DNA of 64,000 bases from Sporothrix humicola. Taxonomy: Eukaryota; Ascomycota; Sordariomycetes; Ophiostomatales; Ophiostomataceae. Positions 10,841-22,014 of the stretch are shown here, piece by piece; the first letter of the stretch is position 1; each line of letters opens with the position of its first letter. The stretch lies in assembly GCA_021396245.1 (NCBI GenBank), contig WNYE01000019.1, positions 124,001 through 188,000 of the forward strand. The letters run 5' to 3'. A model generated the notes under the pieces. It was given only the letters and a program-made list of their open reading frames with translations. It had not been told where the DNA came from and made no database searches. The translations under genes were made by a program, and so were the position numbers.

Positions 10841-13800
10841 TGTGAAAGAGTTGGTGTATCGGAGGAGACTAGTGAGAGTAGATGGTGATGATGAGGTTGA
10901 TGAGGACGAGGATATAGTCGAGAAGGCTGTTGGTAATTGTAGAGATGAGAGAGTTGTTGGTGCTGTTGATATCTTTGAAGGGATGGTCGAGTCTGAGTGG
11001 CGAGTGTAGATGTTTTTGTCATCTCGAGGGTGGCGATCGTCAAGTTATATATCAATGTCGAGGCGCAGACTTTGTGATGATATAAAGTGAAAAGTAAAGA
11101 GTGTAGGTGCAGTCCAGCTCTCAACGAAATCAAAATCAAAATCAAAATTCAGATGAATACAGTGGTGCATGGAAGGAGAGACGTCAGACGAATGTCAACA
11201 ACGCTGGACACAGACCAACAGATGGCGCCGACGTTGACGGAAGAGGCAGCCGGAGCTGGAGAAGGAGATGCTTTGGGAACGAATCATGTAGGACGTGGAG
11301 GAAGCTTTGTTGTGTCTTTTTTCTCATGAGGTATCTCTCTCACAGTCTCAAGTCCCAACTGTCTGTCAACGAGCCCACCTTTCCTCGGACTACGCCGTAT
11401 GCAGTATGCAGGAACAGAAGTAACAAGAGAAAAGTAACAACAGTAGACTGTGTAAGATTTGTTCACGATGGGGCCATGGATTCGGGGACCATGATTCGTT
11501 GGACGGGGTGGAGTGGGCGAGGGATGTGAGAGGGAGGAATGGGAACTGGGAAATATCAAAATAATAAGGCCGAGCCAGTCGAGTAGGGTTGTGAGAGGGG
11601 ACTGATTCTCGGGATAAAGATGAGAGGGCACAGGGCAGGGTAATGACAGTGCGTTGCGTTGCGTGTGCTTGGAAAAGTTTATATTTCAATGCTCAATGAC
11701 GTTGCAGAACAGGGGGAGGTGTAGATGGGAAGATGATAGACAGAAAATGGAGATGGAGGTGTGGGAGGGTGTGTAAAGAGGATGGCGTGTAAGGAAAGAT
11801 CAAAAGACGAAAAGTGTGAGTGGTCGACGACGCCAAGACAAGGTTGACAGAAAAGGCCGTTGACAATATTGGCCGGCAGACCTGCATATGAAGAAGAGAG
11901 AAAGGGCCAAAGAACGCCGAAGAAAGACGCCATGATGCTTGTCTTCCATGCAAACATGCAAACATGCAAACATGCGGCATGCAAGCAAGGTCCAGCTGGA
12001 CGGTAAGGAATACGAAGTGGTAGGCTGGGAGGGAGGGGCGTGTGCAGGTGTGTGAGAGAAGAAAATATAAAATAAAAATACAAAAAGAGAAAAGAAAAGA
12101 CAGATCGAGGGTTAACAGGGTCAAGGGCCAAATGTCGTGAGGTAAACAGAGTGGAGGTTGGCGAGGCGTGAGAGTGGAGGGAGGTATGGATCCGAGATGG
12201 AGAATAAACGGCGACAAAATGGGAGGGTGTGGGAGGAAGGGAAGGGGAGAATAAGAAAAGAAAAGTAAAAATAAATAAATAAAGTTGACTGTAAATCAAA
12301 AGAGGAAATTATTCAAACGGGACAGGCGCAGAAAGGCACAGACAACCCGTGATCTGCCAGGCATCCCACATCCAAGACATCGCACACACCGGCCGTTGAC
12401 GATGCTGGCGCCGTTGACGGCAAGCGGGTATGAACGCCTCGGCCAAAAAGTGGTGTGAAGATGAGTGTGGGTGAGAGATGCTTGGTATTGTGATATTGAG
12501 GTGTTGTGTGTTGATAATTGTTGTGAGAAAAGAACCAAGTGGCTCTGTGAATACGCCAATAACGCCATCTCTTCCTTTAGTTTCCTTTTAATCCTTTTTT
12601 GGTTGTCGTTTCCTCGCCGTCTAAGACTCCTTTTCTCGTCGTCCTCGATATCCTCTATCACGGGTCTCTCCACTTACAAACTGGAGCCCGGAAAAGGGAC
12701 CAGGGTGGGCACTAACACGAACCCAGGACGGGGATGTGCCCTGGCCTACACGAGGCACGGTGAGGTGGAGAGGGAGAAGGGCGGAAAAGAAGAAGAAGAA
12801 AAAAGAAAGAAGACAAGGTTAAAAAATAGATAAAAAGAATAAACGAGCAAAAGAAGGATGCAAGCTAGAACAAATGTGGGAGACTAGAAAGAATAGAAGA
12901 AAATGCAGACAAGAAAGACACAGACGACAGAAAAGGAAAGAACACCATTGATAATCACTCTTGGCGTCGTTGTTACGAGAGCAGACAGGGGGAGTGTGCT
13001 TGTAAAAGAGACGACTAAACGACTAGACGACAGATGACAAGGTTGACGACAGGCACACGGGCTCACAGGGCTGATCTGACTTGCAGCCCGCCAGGAACGG
13101 ACTTTTTTGGACAAGAAGGTGGTGGAGGGACAAGGGAGCATTACGAGTGTGGGATGGCCAGGTCTGGCCAGTTTGGAGGTGGATTGTAAGACAAACTGAC
13201 TGAATAGGAAATGTGTGGGAAGAGGGAAAATAAAAAGAAGAGTTCAACAAAAATACAGCACTTTGCATCACGAATCAATATACCACACAATCAACACGAT
13301 CATCACATAATAGGGCCGGTGATAGGGGCTGTGCCGACCAAATGATCAGAGAACGAGAGGGAGGGAGACCGAAAAGAACTGAAGAGGCTGAAAAGGCTGG
13401 AAAAGCTGGAAAGGACCTGAAAGAAATGTCTATGCGAGAACAATACGATATCCAGACGGGCGTCTTCACGGGGTCCTGTCAACGGGCCTGCGGGGGGAAA
13501 GGGCGCAAAATCTCGTAATGCCAGGTCTGCTATTCCCTAAAAAGAACCTGTGGTTGAGGGCAGAATGGGCGTTGAGCAAAAAGCAATAATTAAGGATTGT
13601 GGCTTGACCGGGTGAGCCTTTGAACATACAAGATAAAAAACGACACAGAAAGATCTCTGGTGCAGAAAGACACGGCTGCAGCTATACCGCATGGAGTAGT
13701 CACGGAGGCTTTCTCATTCGGTGAAATAAAAAAGACAAAGCTCATCGTAAGGTAGGTAGTAACAAAGTCGACAGAAACTCTTACTGTGAACAAATTCATA

Positions 13801-16800
13801 ATGTGTGAATGGGCGAACGAGAGAATGGTTGCAGTTTTGGCCAGATCGGGACGAAAAGTCCAGAATGGGGTGGGGAGAAAGAACCTCTCAAGCATTGTCA
13901 GTATTGGATAAGGCTTGGTGTGTCGTATTTTCCTGATCTCGGTACTCTACGTTTTGTAATTCTCTGCATTTTGTGTATTTTGTGGGTGTGTTTTTTGTGA
14001 TGTCCAGTCTTTGCGCAACATTCTCTTGAACGGTTATTGGTCATTGGTTGTGTGGCAGCAGAGTGAGGCTGTGGCAGGGCAAAACGGGGCCAAGAAAGAC
14101 GAGACGAGTGTTATTTTTGTATGCTCTGTATCCAATCGAGAAATATTGAAAAGGTGAGCAAAGCAACGTTAGGTCAAGAAGGGAAACTGCCAGTGAAGCA
14201 GACAGAATAAAATGACAACCTTTAACTTTACACACAAGCAAAGGCGGTCAAGTCAACACCGACAACGGCAGTTGAACGGACTCGCCGATACAGCTGGTTG
14301 GTTAGTGGCCGTGAGGCCGTGAGCAGCAAGGTAACGATACTACGCGCCAAGGAGAATGTGGAAAGTGAGGGAAAATGGGGCGGGGGAGGAAGAAAGGAGA
14401 GGAGAGGTGAAAAGAGAACGAAAAGAAGGTCCCGTTGAGGCTTCATCCCGTAGATCGGAACTCGCAGTTGACAAACTCCTCGCAACTCGAGAAAGAGTCT
14501 CGACAACACGAATCGAGGATTATGGCATAAACAAGGACATTACAAAGTACGAGCACGATGTAACAAGGTTTGGAGTAGGGCTGTAAGATAATTGCTGCAT
14601 CTGCCGAATTAGACGAGCATGCAAGGAATAGAAAAGCAAGGGAAAGCAAGGGACCTGCTATGTAATCCAAAGTTGGAGTTTAGACGCGACAATCTTCGTA
14701 TAAGAAAATCAAAAGGCTGGGGAAGCGGAGACAGAAAGAGACAAGTCAAGATACAAGCGTTTAAGACGAGGTTAACTCTGATAAAATGGAGATGAATGGA
14801 GACAGATCGCGACAGAAACGACAAAAGACGACATGCATAGTACAGTAGCGAACCACAGCTATCAACACGACATAAATCGAGACCAAAAACAAGGCACGTA
14901 GGGCAAAGTCAAACAAGCGAGGTCCAGGGAGAATGCCAATACGAGGAGTGATCGTCAGGAACCGACGGTGAGGGTTGGTGTGTTAGTGGGGGAAGAAGGA
15001 GAAAAAGAAGAAGGTTTAGAGGGAAAGAGGAAAAAGAAACCAAAACACGCTGGAAAAGGCTGTAAATCGAGAAACTAGCGCGCGGTCCACGCCAGAAACG
15101 AGCCCGAAACGAGAAACAAACAACGTTTTTACGAACTTTTGGGGGCTATTTTTAGACGAGCGGGCCCCAAAGGGCCCTTTTGCGAGACTCCTCTCCAACT
15201 TAATACCTTAAAACTGACTTAACGGACAACTCCAACCTCCTGCTATTGTGCAACTGTTTTCGTCCGGTCTTTTCCCCCGATATTGTCTTGACAATGAGTC
15301 GCCAAAACTCCTTCGATGTGTTTGATTATTTGCGTCCAGATATTTTGATTTCTTTACATCCCGCAACTCCCACATCACGACATGAGATTCTCCCCGTTAT
15401 GTTGCCTGCGCCTCACCCGAGCTGCTGGTTTAAGCCTGACCTGGACTGGCCCTCGTCCAACAAAACTCGCGCAACGACACGACATGTCGACTATTCTCGT
15501 TTATGCTCTTCTCTTTTTGCGTTCTATTGATGACTTGCTTCTACGTTGTACTTTACTCTCCCCAATACTCTCAACTTCACCCGGCCGTCGTGACCTTTCC
15601 CCAAAGAAGAAGGAAGCTAAAGGAGGCTGTACTGCCGTTAGTCCATACCATCGGGTCCGATTACTGCATTTTGTGTGGTGGATGTGAGCTTGACGTGTGG
15701 TGAATGTATGGTGAATGTGTGGTAAATGTGGTCCGTGGTGTATTATGCTGCAGGCCACGGAGTATTCCGCAGGCTATTCTGCAGTCTGTGCATGCTTCGT
15801 GCAGAAAACGCCGGTTCAGCTGATTCTCGGCCAATCACATCGTCTCAGAGACATCGAGATGCGTGAATCGTGGGAACAGGAAGAGAGAAGAAAAGACAAA
15901 AATTGAGAGAAGAAGCGGGTAATTATTATGAACAGAATTGTGCAAAATATGAATAAAAATTCAAATGAAAATTGTGTGCAGTCCCAATAAGGAAGGAAAA
16001 CAACTCCGAGAGCAGTGCCGAGAAGTGAAAAATACAAAGAAGAGAGGAATAAAACATTAAATTCACACTAAATATTATATACTCAAAGAATAAATATGTG
16101 CACCCATCACAATGCAACATTGGACGACATGACTGCTGACAGGGGAAAAGAAACATCAAAAGCACACGCCCTCACGTGGATCTTGGCTAGAAAGCCAGAC
16201 GCAATAAGCAGACAGCAAGAAAGCAAGAGAGCAAAAAAGCAAGGAAAAGAGGCTGAGGCACATACAAGAGACACACCACACAAGCAACCACTTGGATGAC
16301 TACAGATGATGACTGCACAACCGCTCAAAACGCCACGATGGCGGCTGAAAGGGAGCGAACCACTTGACGACAACTACGACGTAGAGGGGAGTGGATGAAC
16401 CTGTCGTGTACTGTGTAGAGTGAGATGCACCTGAGAATGAGAACCTTTTCCCTCTTTTTTACACACCTTCTCCCACTTCCCATCGGCCACTGCCGAAAGT
16501 ATTGAATCGCTGGTGAGGCTTGGATGCTTCCGTGTATGCGGCCTGCCGGCGCTTCTTGTTTCTTGTTTGTTGCTTGTCGTGGGCTTGATGAGCTCGTCTG
16601 GGGAGCTGGTCTGGTGGTGGCTTGCGTCTGTGTCAGTATTTCTTGGCTTTCTTATTTCTTATTGCTTTTCTTGGCTTCCAACCCTCTCCTCCTTCCCCTT
16701 CTTCCTCGACTTGTCCAAGGCCATAGGGCTGATGGCTGTGTTGACAATGGTCATGGCGCGTATCTGATATCTGATGCATTGCTGCACTCTGCGATGCAAT

Positions 16801-18987
16801 GTCTGCTGCCGAGTAAATATTTGGTTTATTTTCAGAACCAATACGCCAACGCTCCAATACTCTGCCCATAGCGCCTACCCCGTGTTTTGAATGTCAGTGC
16901 CTCTTCAGGTCGTCTTCATTCGTCATTGTGGCTTTCTTTTTTATTTTTATTTTTATTCTTTATTTGCATATCCAGCCCTACGAGACCCCTTGGAGGCCGC
17001 TTGAAAATATGGGGAGGTGGGAGGGGCTAAAGCAGTCATCATCGTCGATCCATTCGTATCTCATGAAAGTAAACAACACGTTTCATAACGGCTTTTTGCT
17101 GCTAATTTATAAATATATTTATTCGTCAAAAATAATACAAATAAAAAACGAGCCGACTGCACCTGAATCGGCGTCTGTAATTGGGTCTTTGGCAATCGTT
17201 CGAGTTGTGAGTAATGAATCACACAATTTCCACAAGTTTTTTTTTATGAAACTTGAAGGATGAAAATAAAGCCTCATTTTCAATTCTCTCAGTCCTTCTT
17301 GACGTCGGTGATATGACGTTGAATCGCCGTCGTAAATGCACGACTCCCAAGTATGTGGACGAGTTATTGAGCACACCCGCCTCTCTGCAATTGTGCTTTA
17401 GCGATTTTACAGTGCGTGCTTTGCGGCTTGCCGTTTGCGGCGGCTGGCCGTAACGTCACGTTGGACCGTTTCATGCTGCAACGCCAGAATTTTCTTCAGT
17501 ATTACTCTATTAGGCCGTAGTGAGGAAAAGACGTAGAGACGAAAAGAACGAAGGATTAGAGCCAAGACAAACATCACCGTCCCAGATCGCCGTCTCACCG
17601 TCCCCGGCAATTAGAAAAGGGAACAAGAAGAAAAGAAGAAAAAAAGTTCAGCCTTGGCAAAAAAGAAGCAATAGCATTGAACAAGGCTAGAAAATCCAGG
17701 ACAAGTGAACAGATAGACTTTTGAACCGGCGTTTCGGTTTTCTAGATGGATGCATTCGAAGCGGTGACTTAAACTTGGCCCAGCAGTTTTTTCTCTGCCT
17801 TTGAAAACAGCACACATCAAAACAGTCGGTCCGAAACGGCGACGCCTTGCGCTCCCGCTCGCGGTTCTTGGATATATTCCCTCTTTTGGCGAGAAAAAGG
17901 ACCAAAACCACGGCCAGCCTTGCGACAAGTGAACGCCGAACGGGGACACTCCATACGGAGTATCACACTGAGCTTATTGTTCCTTGGGTCTTTAGGGTTT
18001 GAAGCTTGATCCCATGAGACGACGGAGTCTCCAAAAGAGGCAGGATGTATTTCCCCCATGTTCACGCTCTTCAGGTACATTTACGACGGCATCAATGTCG
18101 TCAACGGCGCTCGCCGGCGTTGTATTGCCTCCTGCCGAGTGGCATGGTTTTTACATAACAAGGGATGGCTGGTAACAAAGATCTGGGCTATGTCGAACCG
18201 AACGTAACGGGTTGTGGATATGGCAAGGGAGAGAAAGGTGCGAGGCATCTAGACTCCTGGACATCTCGGGAGATTTTTGGCCCTGGTACGCTACGAGCAC
18301 ACTGTGGGATGGACTTGTTTCGGTAATCTCGCCGGCAGGCAGAGTATGTCACTGGGCGGGAAGGCGGTCCTTGGCCCAGCTTCCTGGGTCTCCCTGGATC
18401 CCAGCCTGTGGTCCGTGTCCTTTGTCTTGGCCCGGCGAAGTGCACGGAAGATCGCCGATGTCGAGTCAAAGAAAAGAACGGCTCAACAGGGACGGGCTAC
18501 TATGTCCCCGACACCCGTCGCCACCGGTGGCCTCCAAGGCGCAGTTTCGTGGATCTCGTGATGTTATTTCTGGAGTCGGCCTGGCGTCATGGATTTGAAT
18601 TTTGACTTCTGACGTCCTTCCTGATTTGGAGGGCTGATGATGGATGTGGCTGTTTTGCAATGTCAACCAGCCAATTCTTCCACGAATTGAAGGCCAATGA
18701 GGGCCGTCCTTGCCTTCGATTCGGGCCAGGAACGCTTGTTCCTGCATCGTCCTTTCGATATTTTCATAAGCTCCGTAGAGATGCTCGTTTGAAGCTTGGA
18801 CGTGCCTGTTCGAACATGGCGCCGGTGTGTTTCTCACGCTGAAAACCCCACTCGCTATGCTGTGTGCCATGTCGTGTTTTGATAATTTTTATTTGATATG
18901 TTCTGTATGGTTATATGCACGCCGGAACCGTTGATTGTTGTTCACGGCGGAATCGTTCCGTTTTCTATCGTATCCCCATCGTATCCC
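10841..18987. other. 8.1 kb region without a supportable gene
   Basis: Read on both strands, this interval shows only short open stretches, biased composition and no domain I recognise. From 10841 to about 12700 the minus strand is pyrimidine-rich, consistent with a long leader or promoter of the bZIP gene. The remainder is mixed, with purine-rich patches around 12780-12900 and 14350-14430. I found no tRNA, rRNA, terminal repeats or transposase remnant. Noncoding RNAs or unrecognised small spliced genes could be missed. Confidence 0.4.
11948..11971. repeat. Short tandem repeat (ATGCAAAC)x3
   Basis: Three perfect copies of the 8-mer ATGCAAAC, followed by a partial fourth (ATGC). It lies upstream of the bZIP gene. 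The unit resembles the metazoan octamer motif, but no functional meaning is claimed here. Confidence 0.8.
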
Positions 18988-19762
18988 CTACTTGCTCTCT
19001 GCCTGGCCCTCTGCCTTGGCCTTTTGCTCCTTTTCGTACTCGATGATTTGCCTGCTCCAGCTGCGTTTGTTAGTAGGTGTTTGTCTGACTAAGTAGCGCT
19101 CTTCAACTCACTATCTACTCGGGAAGAAACGCCCTGGCTCGGGCATCTTGTGGCGGTACTCCAGCTCGGAATCGATCTTCCACACAATGGCCGTGATGCC
19201 GAAGACGGCCAGGCCTGCAATCGCCGTGTTGCGCTTCCAATTGTTGGGCTGAGCGTACCAGCCACCCGCCGGCGACCAGACGTGCTTGGGGTATCTACAA
19301 AAGATGTTAGTGACTACTCAGTCGGTTTGTCGTCGGATGCTGCGCTGCCTCTGCTCAAAGTTGTCCCGCGTGTCGTCCCGCGTGCTGCAACGATTTTCGC
19401 CTTTCTTTCGTCCGCATCCTATGATCGATTGCCGTTGTCCGTTGTTACTCGCCGTCCTCCGTCCGCCCGCATCGGAGCCTAATGCCGGTTCATTTCAATC
19501 CATAGCCAAGGGTGGCCTAGCAACACCACAACGCCGAGTCGGACGCGAAGAGGGATAAATATCGAAAGGACTGAAAGACGAAAAGCGATAGAGGACATGC
19601 AAAACAATCGCAGCAGCTTGCAGCGCAGCATCGGTCGGTTGAAGTCGTTGGGAAGGATAAGTCTTACGGAACTCGCGGACCGCCACCCTGTGCGCAAAAC
19701 GAGTCAGTAACGGCAATTGGGTCGCAAACGCATTGGAAAGCACTTCTTCGACAACATACCAT
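18988..19762 (-). CDS. Small mitochondrial membrane protein, probable complex I accessory subunit (B15/NDUFB4-like)
   Basis: Four coding exons: 19760-19762 (ATG only), 19668-19687, 19112-19294 and 18988-19060. The introns of 72, 373 and 51 nt have GTATGT, GTAAGA and GTGAGT donors; the first and last carry clear branch sites (TACTGAC, CTACTAACA). The product is 92 residues, beginning MGGGPRVPYPKHVWSP. Residues about 17-27 (AGGWYAQPNNW) precede KRNTAIAG and one hydrophobic helix (about 28-47). Then come RHKMPEPGRFFPSRYWS and a charged Glu/Lys tail. The short single-helix layout with an N-out GGW..P.NWKRN motif suggests an accessory subunit of respiratory complex I. The family assignment is from memory of such proteins and is uncertain; the gene structure is much firmer. 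It is divergent from the mitoribosomal gene mL44. Confidence 0.75.
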
Positions 19763-20197
19763 TGTGATTGTAGAGAGACGAGGTGTGTGGGAGGAGAAGG
19801 GGGGTTGTTGTGGACGAGATTGTTGAATCTGGTTACGTCGGCAAGACGCTTTCCAAGTTGCTTTTCCCTCTCTCCAGGCCGTTTGGTGATGGGACCCACT
19901 TACAAGAATCAGCAGCCCGCTATTGGTTGTGGCGCTCCAACTTACATAATCAGTTGTTGACCCGCAATTCTGGGCCGGCACCCTCCTTCCCCATTGGCCC
20001 AAATTGCAGAACAAGCCAATTGCTGGGCCTTGGGTGATGAAAAAAAAATCGCCAGAGCTTCACTCCAAACCGCTTCTTTTCACCTCGCGTGACGACGACC
20101 CCTGAGCCCATATCCCGCAACCACAACCCCGCGTCGCCCCAATTCGCCTCAATCGCAGCGGAAGGGCCACCCGACCGTTCGATTTTTTTTTCCGACG
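19763..20197. promoter_or_regulatory. Bidirectional promoter with CCAAT boxes
   Basis: 435 bp separates the start codons of two divergent mitochondrial-protein genes. Three CCAAT pentamers lie in it: ATTGG at 19922-19926, ATTGG at 19993-19997 and CCAAT at 20016-20020. CCAAT is the core bound by the fungal Hap complex, a known regulator of respiratory genes. Whether these sites are used is inference. Confidence 0.5.
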
Positions 20198-21808
20198 ATG
20201 AAGAGAGTGCGGGTGCAGAGACTGGCCGGCCAATTGCGGCCGCCAGTTGCTGCCCGGCCTCTGGCCGCGTGCGCTTTTCACTCCTCCGCCTCGGCATTGG
20301 CACCGCACTCGGCCGTGTCCGCAGCCGCCTTTGCGACCTCCTCCTCACAATATGCGCCGTCCTCGGCATCGACGGCAGCAACACCCCGCCACACCCCCCT
20401 CAGCCTCTCCGCCGCCTCGCGCCGCCCAGCAGCAACAAGGCAACAATCCACATCCACAACCTCCTCGTCTTCTTCTTCCTCTCCATCCTCGTCGACCGAC
20501 AGCAACACTCCTCCTCCGATAAACAGCGGCAGAAGCAATGGCTTCCCATCCTCCTTTGGCGGCGGCTTCGGCGGCTTTAGCGGTTTTGGCGGCAGTGCCC
20601 GGCCCAGTTACATGTCTACGGATTTGACGGTCGATACCGTTGCGCCCGGCCTCGGCCCCAGCCAGGACCCTCGCTTCCCCGAACTGTACCCGGATGCTGC
20701 CACCAGCCCCGTCTACCCCTCGCCGCTGCCCGAGCGCGCCCGCCAGTCGGCCAAGCTGGCTGCCCTGCACGCCCGTCTGGGCCTGTCACAGAAGCTGCCA
20801 CTCGAGACGCTTGCCCGTTCTCTCGTCGATGCGTCGGCCGATCCCAGCCCGCGCTTCAACAACTCCAGTCTTGCCTACCTGGGCATGACGCTGATGCACT
20901 ACCACGTCGCCGAGTGGCTGATGTGCAAGTACCCGCGCCTGCCCATGGTCATTCTGCACGGCGCCCTGCAGGCTTTTGCCGGCCCCAAGGCGCTGGCCGA
21001 TATTGCACAACAATGGGGTCTGGAGCAGGCGGCCGTGCCGGGCTCCGAGGTCGACCCGGGTCTGCTGCAGTTCTCGCTCGTCGCTGAGCGCCAGGCCATC
21101 CGGCGGTGGGGCTACGAGCGTGCCGAGGCCAAGAACCTGAAAAAGTACAACTGGCGCCACAGTATCAGCAGCCGTGTCGTCCTCGACAGCGATTTCGGTG
21201 ACATGCTGGACGAGAGCGAGCTCAAGAAGGGCGGCGATTACCAGATCCAGCTCGAGGCTGCCGCCGAGGCCGAGCTCAGTGGTGCAGATGGTGCTGCCGA
21301 TGCCGATGCTGCCGAGATGGGCGGCTCGCTCGATGCCGAAGCAAAGCAAAAGATTTCCGACGACGCCCACGCCAACGCCGTCCGCGCCGTCGTTGGCGCC
21401 ATCTACGCCCACAGCGGCCGCGAGGCCGTGCGCTCGTTTATCCGCGCGCACGTTATGTCGCGCCAGCTCGACCTGCAGCGCCTGTTCCGCTTCAAGCTGC
21501 CCACACGCGAGCTCAAGTACCTCTGCGCCCGCGAGAACTTTGAGCCGCCCGTGGCGCGCCTCGAGTCTGAGACCGGTCGCCAGTCGCGCACACCCGTCTT
21601 TGTGGTGGGCATCTACAGCGGCGGCGACAAGCTGGGCGAGGGTGCCGGTGCCAGCCTGGACTTTGCGCGGAGCAGAGCGGCGATGAACGCGCTCAAGGCG
21701 TGGTACCTCTACAGCCCTGGCGAGAACGTGCGGGTGCCGAGCGACATGCTGCTGGAGGATGCGGCTCCGTGGGAGCCGGTCCATATAGATATTGGCGAGA
21801 TCCTGTAG
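20198..21808 (+). CDS. mrpl3: Mitochondrial large ribosomal subunit protein mL44
   Basis: Single-exon protein of 536 residues. The first 35 or so residues are Arg/Ala-rich without acids (MKRVRVQRLAGQLRPPVAAR), a typical matrix presequence, followed by a Ser/Pro/Thr/Asn linker to about residue 150. Residues about 190-420 form an RNase III-like fold (FNNSSLAYLGMTLMHYHVAE, later AVRAVVGAIYAHSGREAV) that lacks an obvious catalytic acidic cluster. Residues about 430-520 match a double-stranded-RNA-binding domain (GASLDFARSRAAMNALKAWY). This combination defines mL44 (yeast Mrpl3), a structural protein of the mitoribosome. It has an Asp/Ala-rich loop inserted at about 365-395. It is divergent from the complex-I-like gene and convergent with the lipase gene, with 206 bp between stops. 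Confidence 0.9.
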   Translation: MKRVRVQRLAGQLRPPVAARPLAACAFHSSASALAPHSAVSAAAFATSSSQYAPSSASTAATPRHTPLSLSAASRRPAATRQQSTSTTSSSSSSSPSSSTDSNTPPPINSGRSNGFPSSFGGGFGGFSGFGGSARPSYMSTDLTVDTVAPGLGPSQDPRFPELYPDAATSPVYPSPLPERARQSAKLAALHARLGLSQKLPLETLARSLVDASADPSPRFNNSSLAYLGMTLMHYHVAEWLMCKYPRLPMVILHGALQAFAGPKALADIAQQWGLEQAAVPGSEVDPGLLQFSLVAERQAIRRWGYERAEAKNLKKYNWRHSISSRVVLDSDFGDMLDESELKKGGDYQIQLEAAAEAELSGADGAADADAAEMGGSLDAEAKQKISDDAHANAVRAVVGAIYAHSGREAVRSFIRAHVMSRQLDLQRLFRFKLPTRELKYLCARENFEPPVARLESETGRQSRTPVFVVGIYSGGDKLGEGAGASLDFARSRAAMNALKAWYLYSPGENVRVPSDMLLEDAAPWEPVHIDIGEIL

Positions 21809-22014
21809 ATGTGTGAGGAGAAAGAAAGGAATGTAACGACTGGAAAAAGAATAGGGGGCTGTATAAAAGAAAATATAAAATGGCGGCATACATCTATTTT
21901 GTACTATTACCATCAAAACTACTATGAATACATACATTTACATACATTGCATTACACTCGCTGTGCGCTCGAATACTTTTTTGTAATCGCTCGCTCAACT
22001 TGCTTGCCTAAACA

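Noticed and set aside
11679..12299. Long minus-strand open frame (206 codons), Ser/Leu/Phe/Pro-rich
   Set aside because: Its composition matches the pyrimidine-biased upstream region of the bZIP gene, and overlapping frames look the same.
16513..16767. Hydrophobic open frame of 84 codons resembling a membrane protein
   Set aside because: The hydrophobicity follows from T-rich sequence; there is no supporting splice structure, start context or family motif.
18466..18870. Minus-strand frame of 134 codons in the gene-poor region
   Set aside because: Balanced composition but no recognisable motif, no splice continuation and no start context of note.
20786..21937. Minus-strand open frame of 383 codons opposite mL44
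   Set aside because: Antisense shadow; mL44 has clear domain content on the plus strand.
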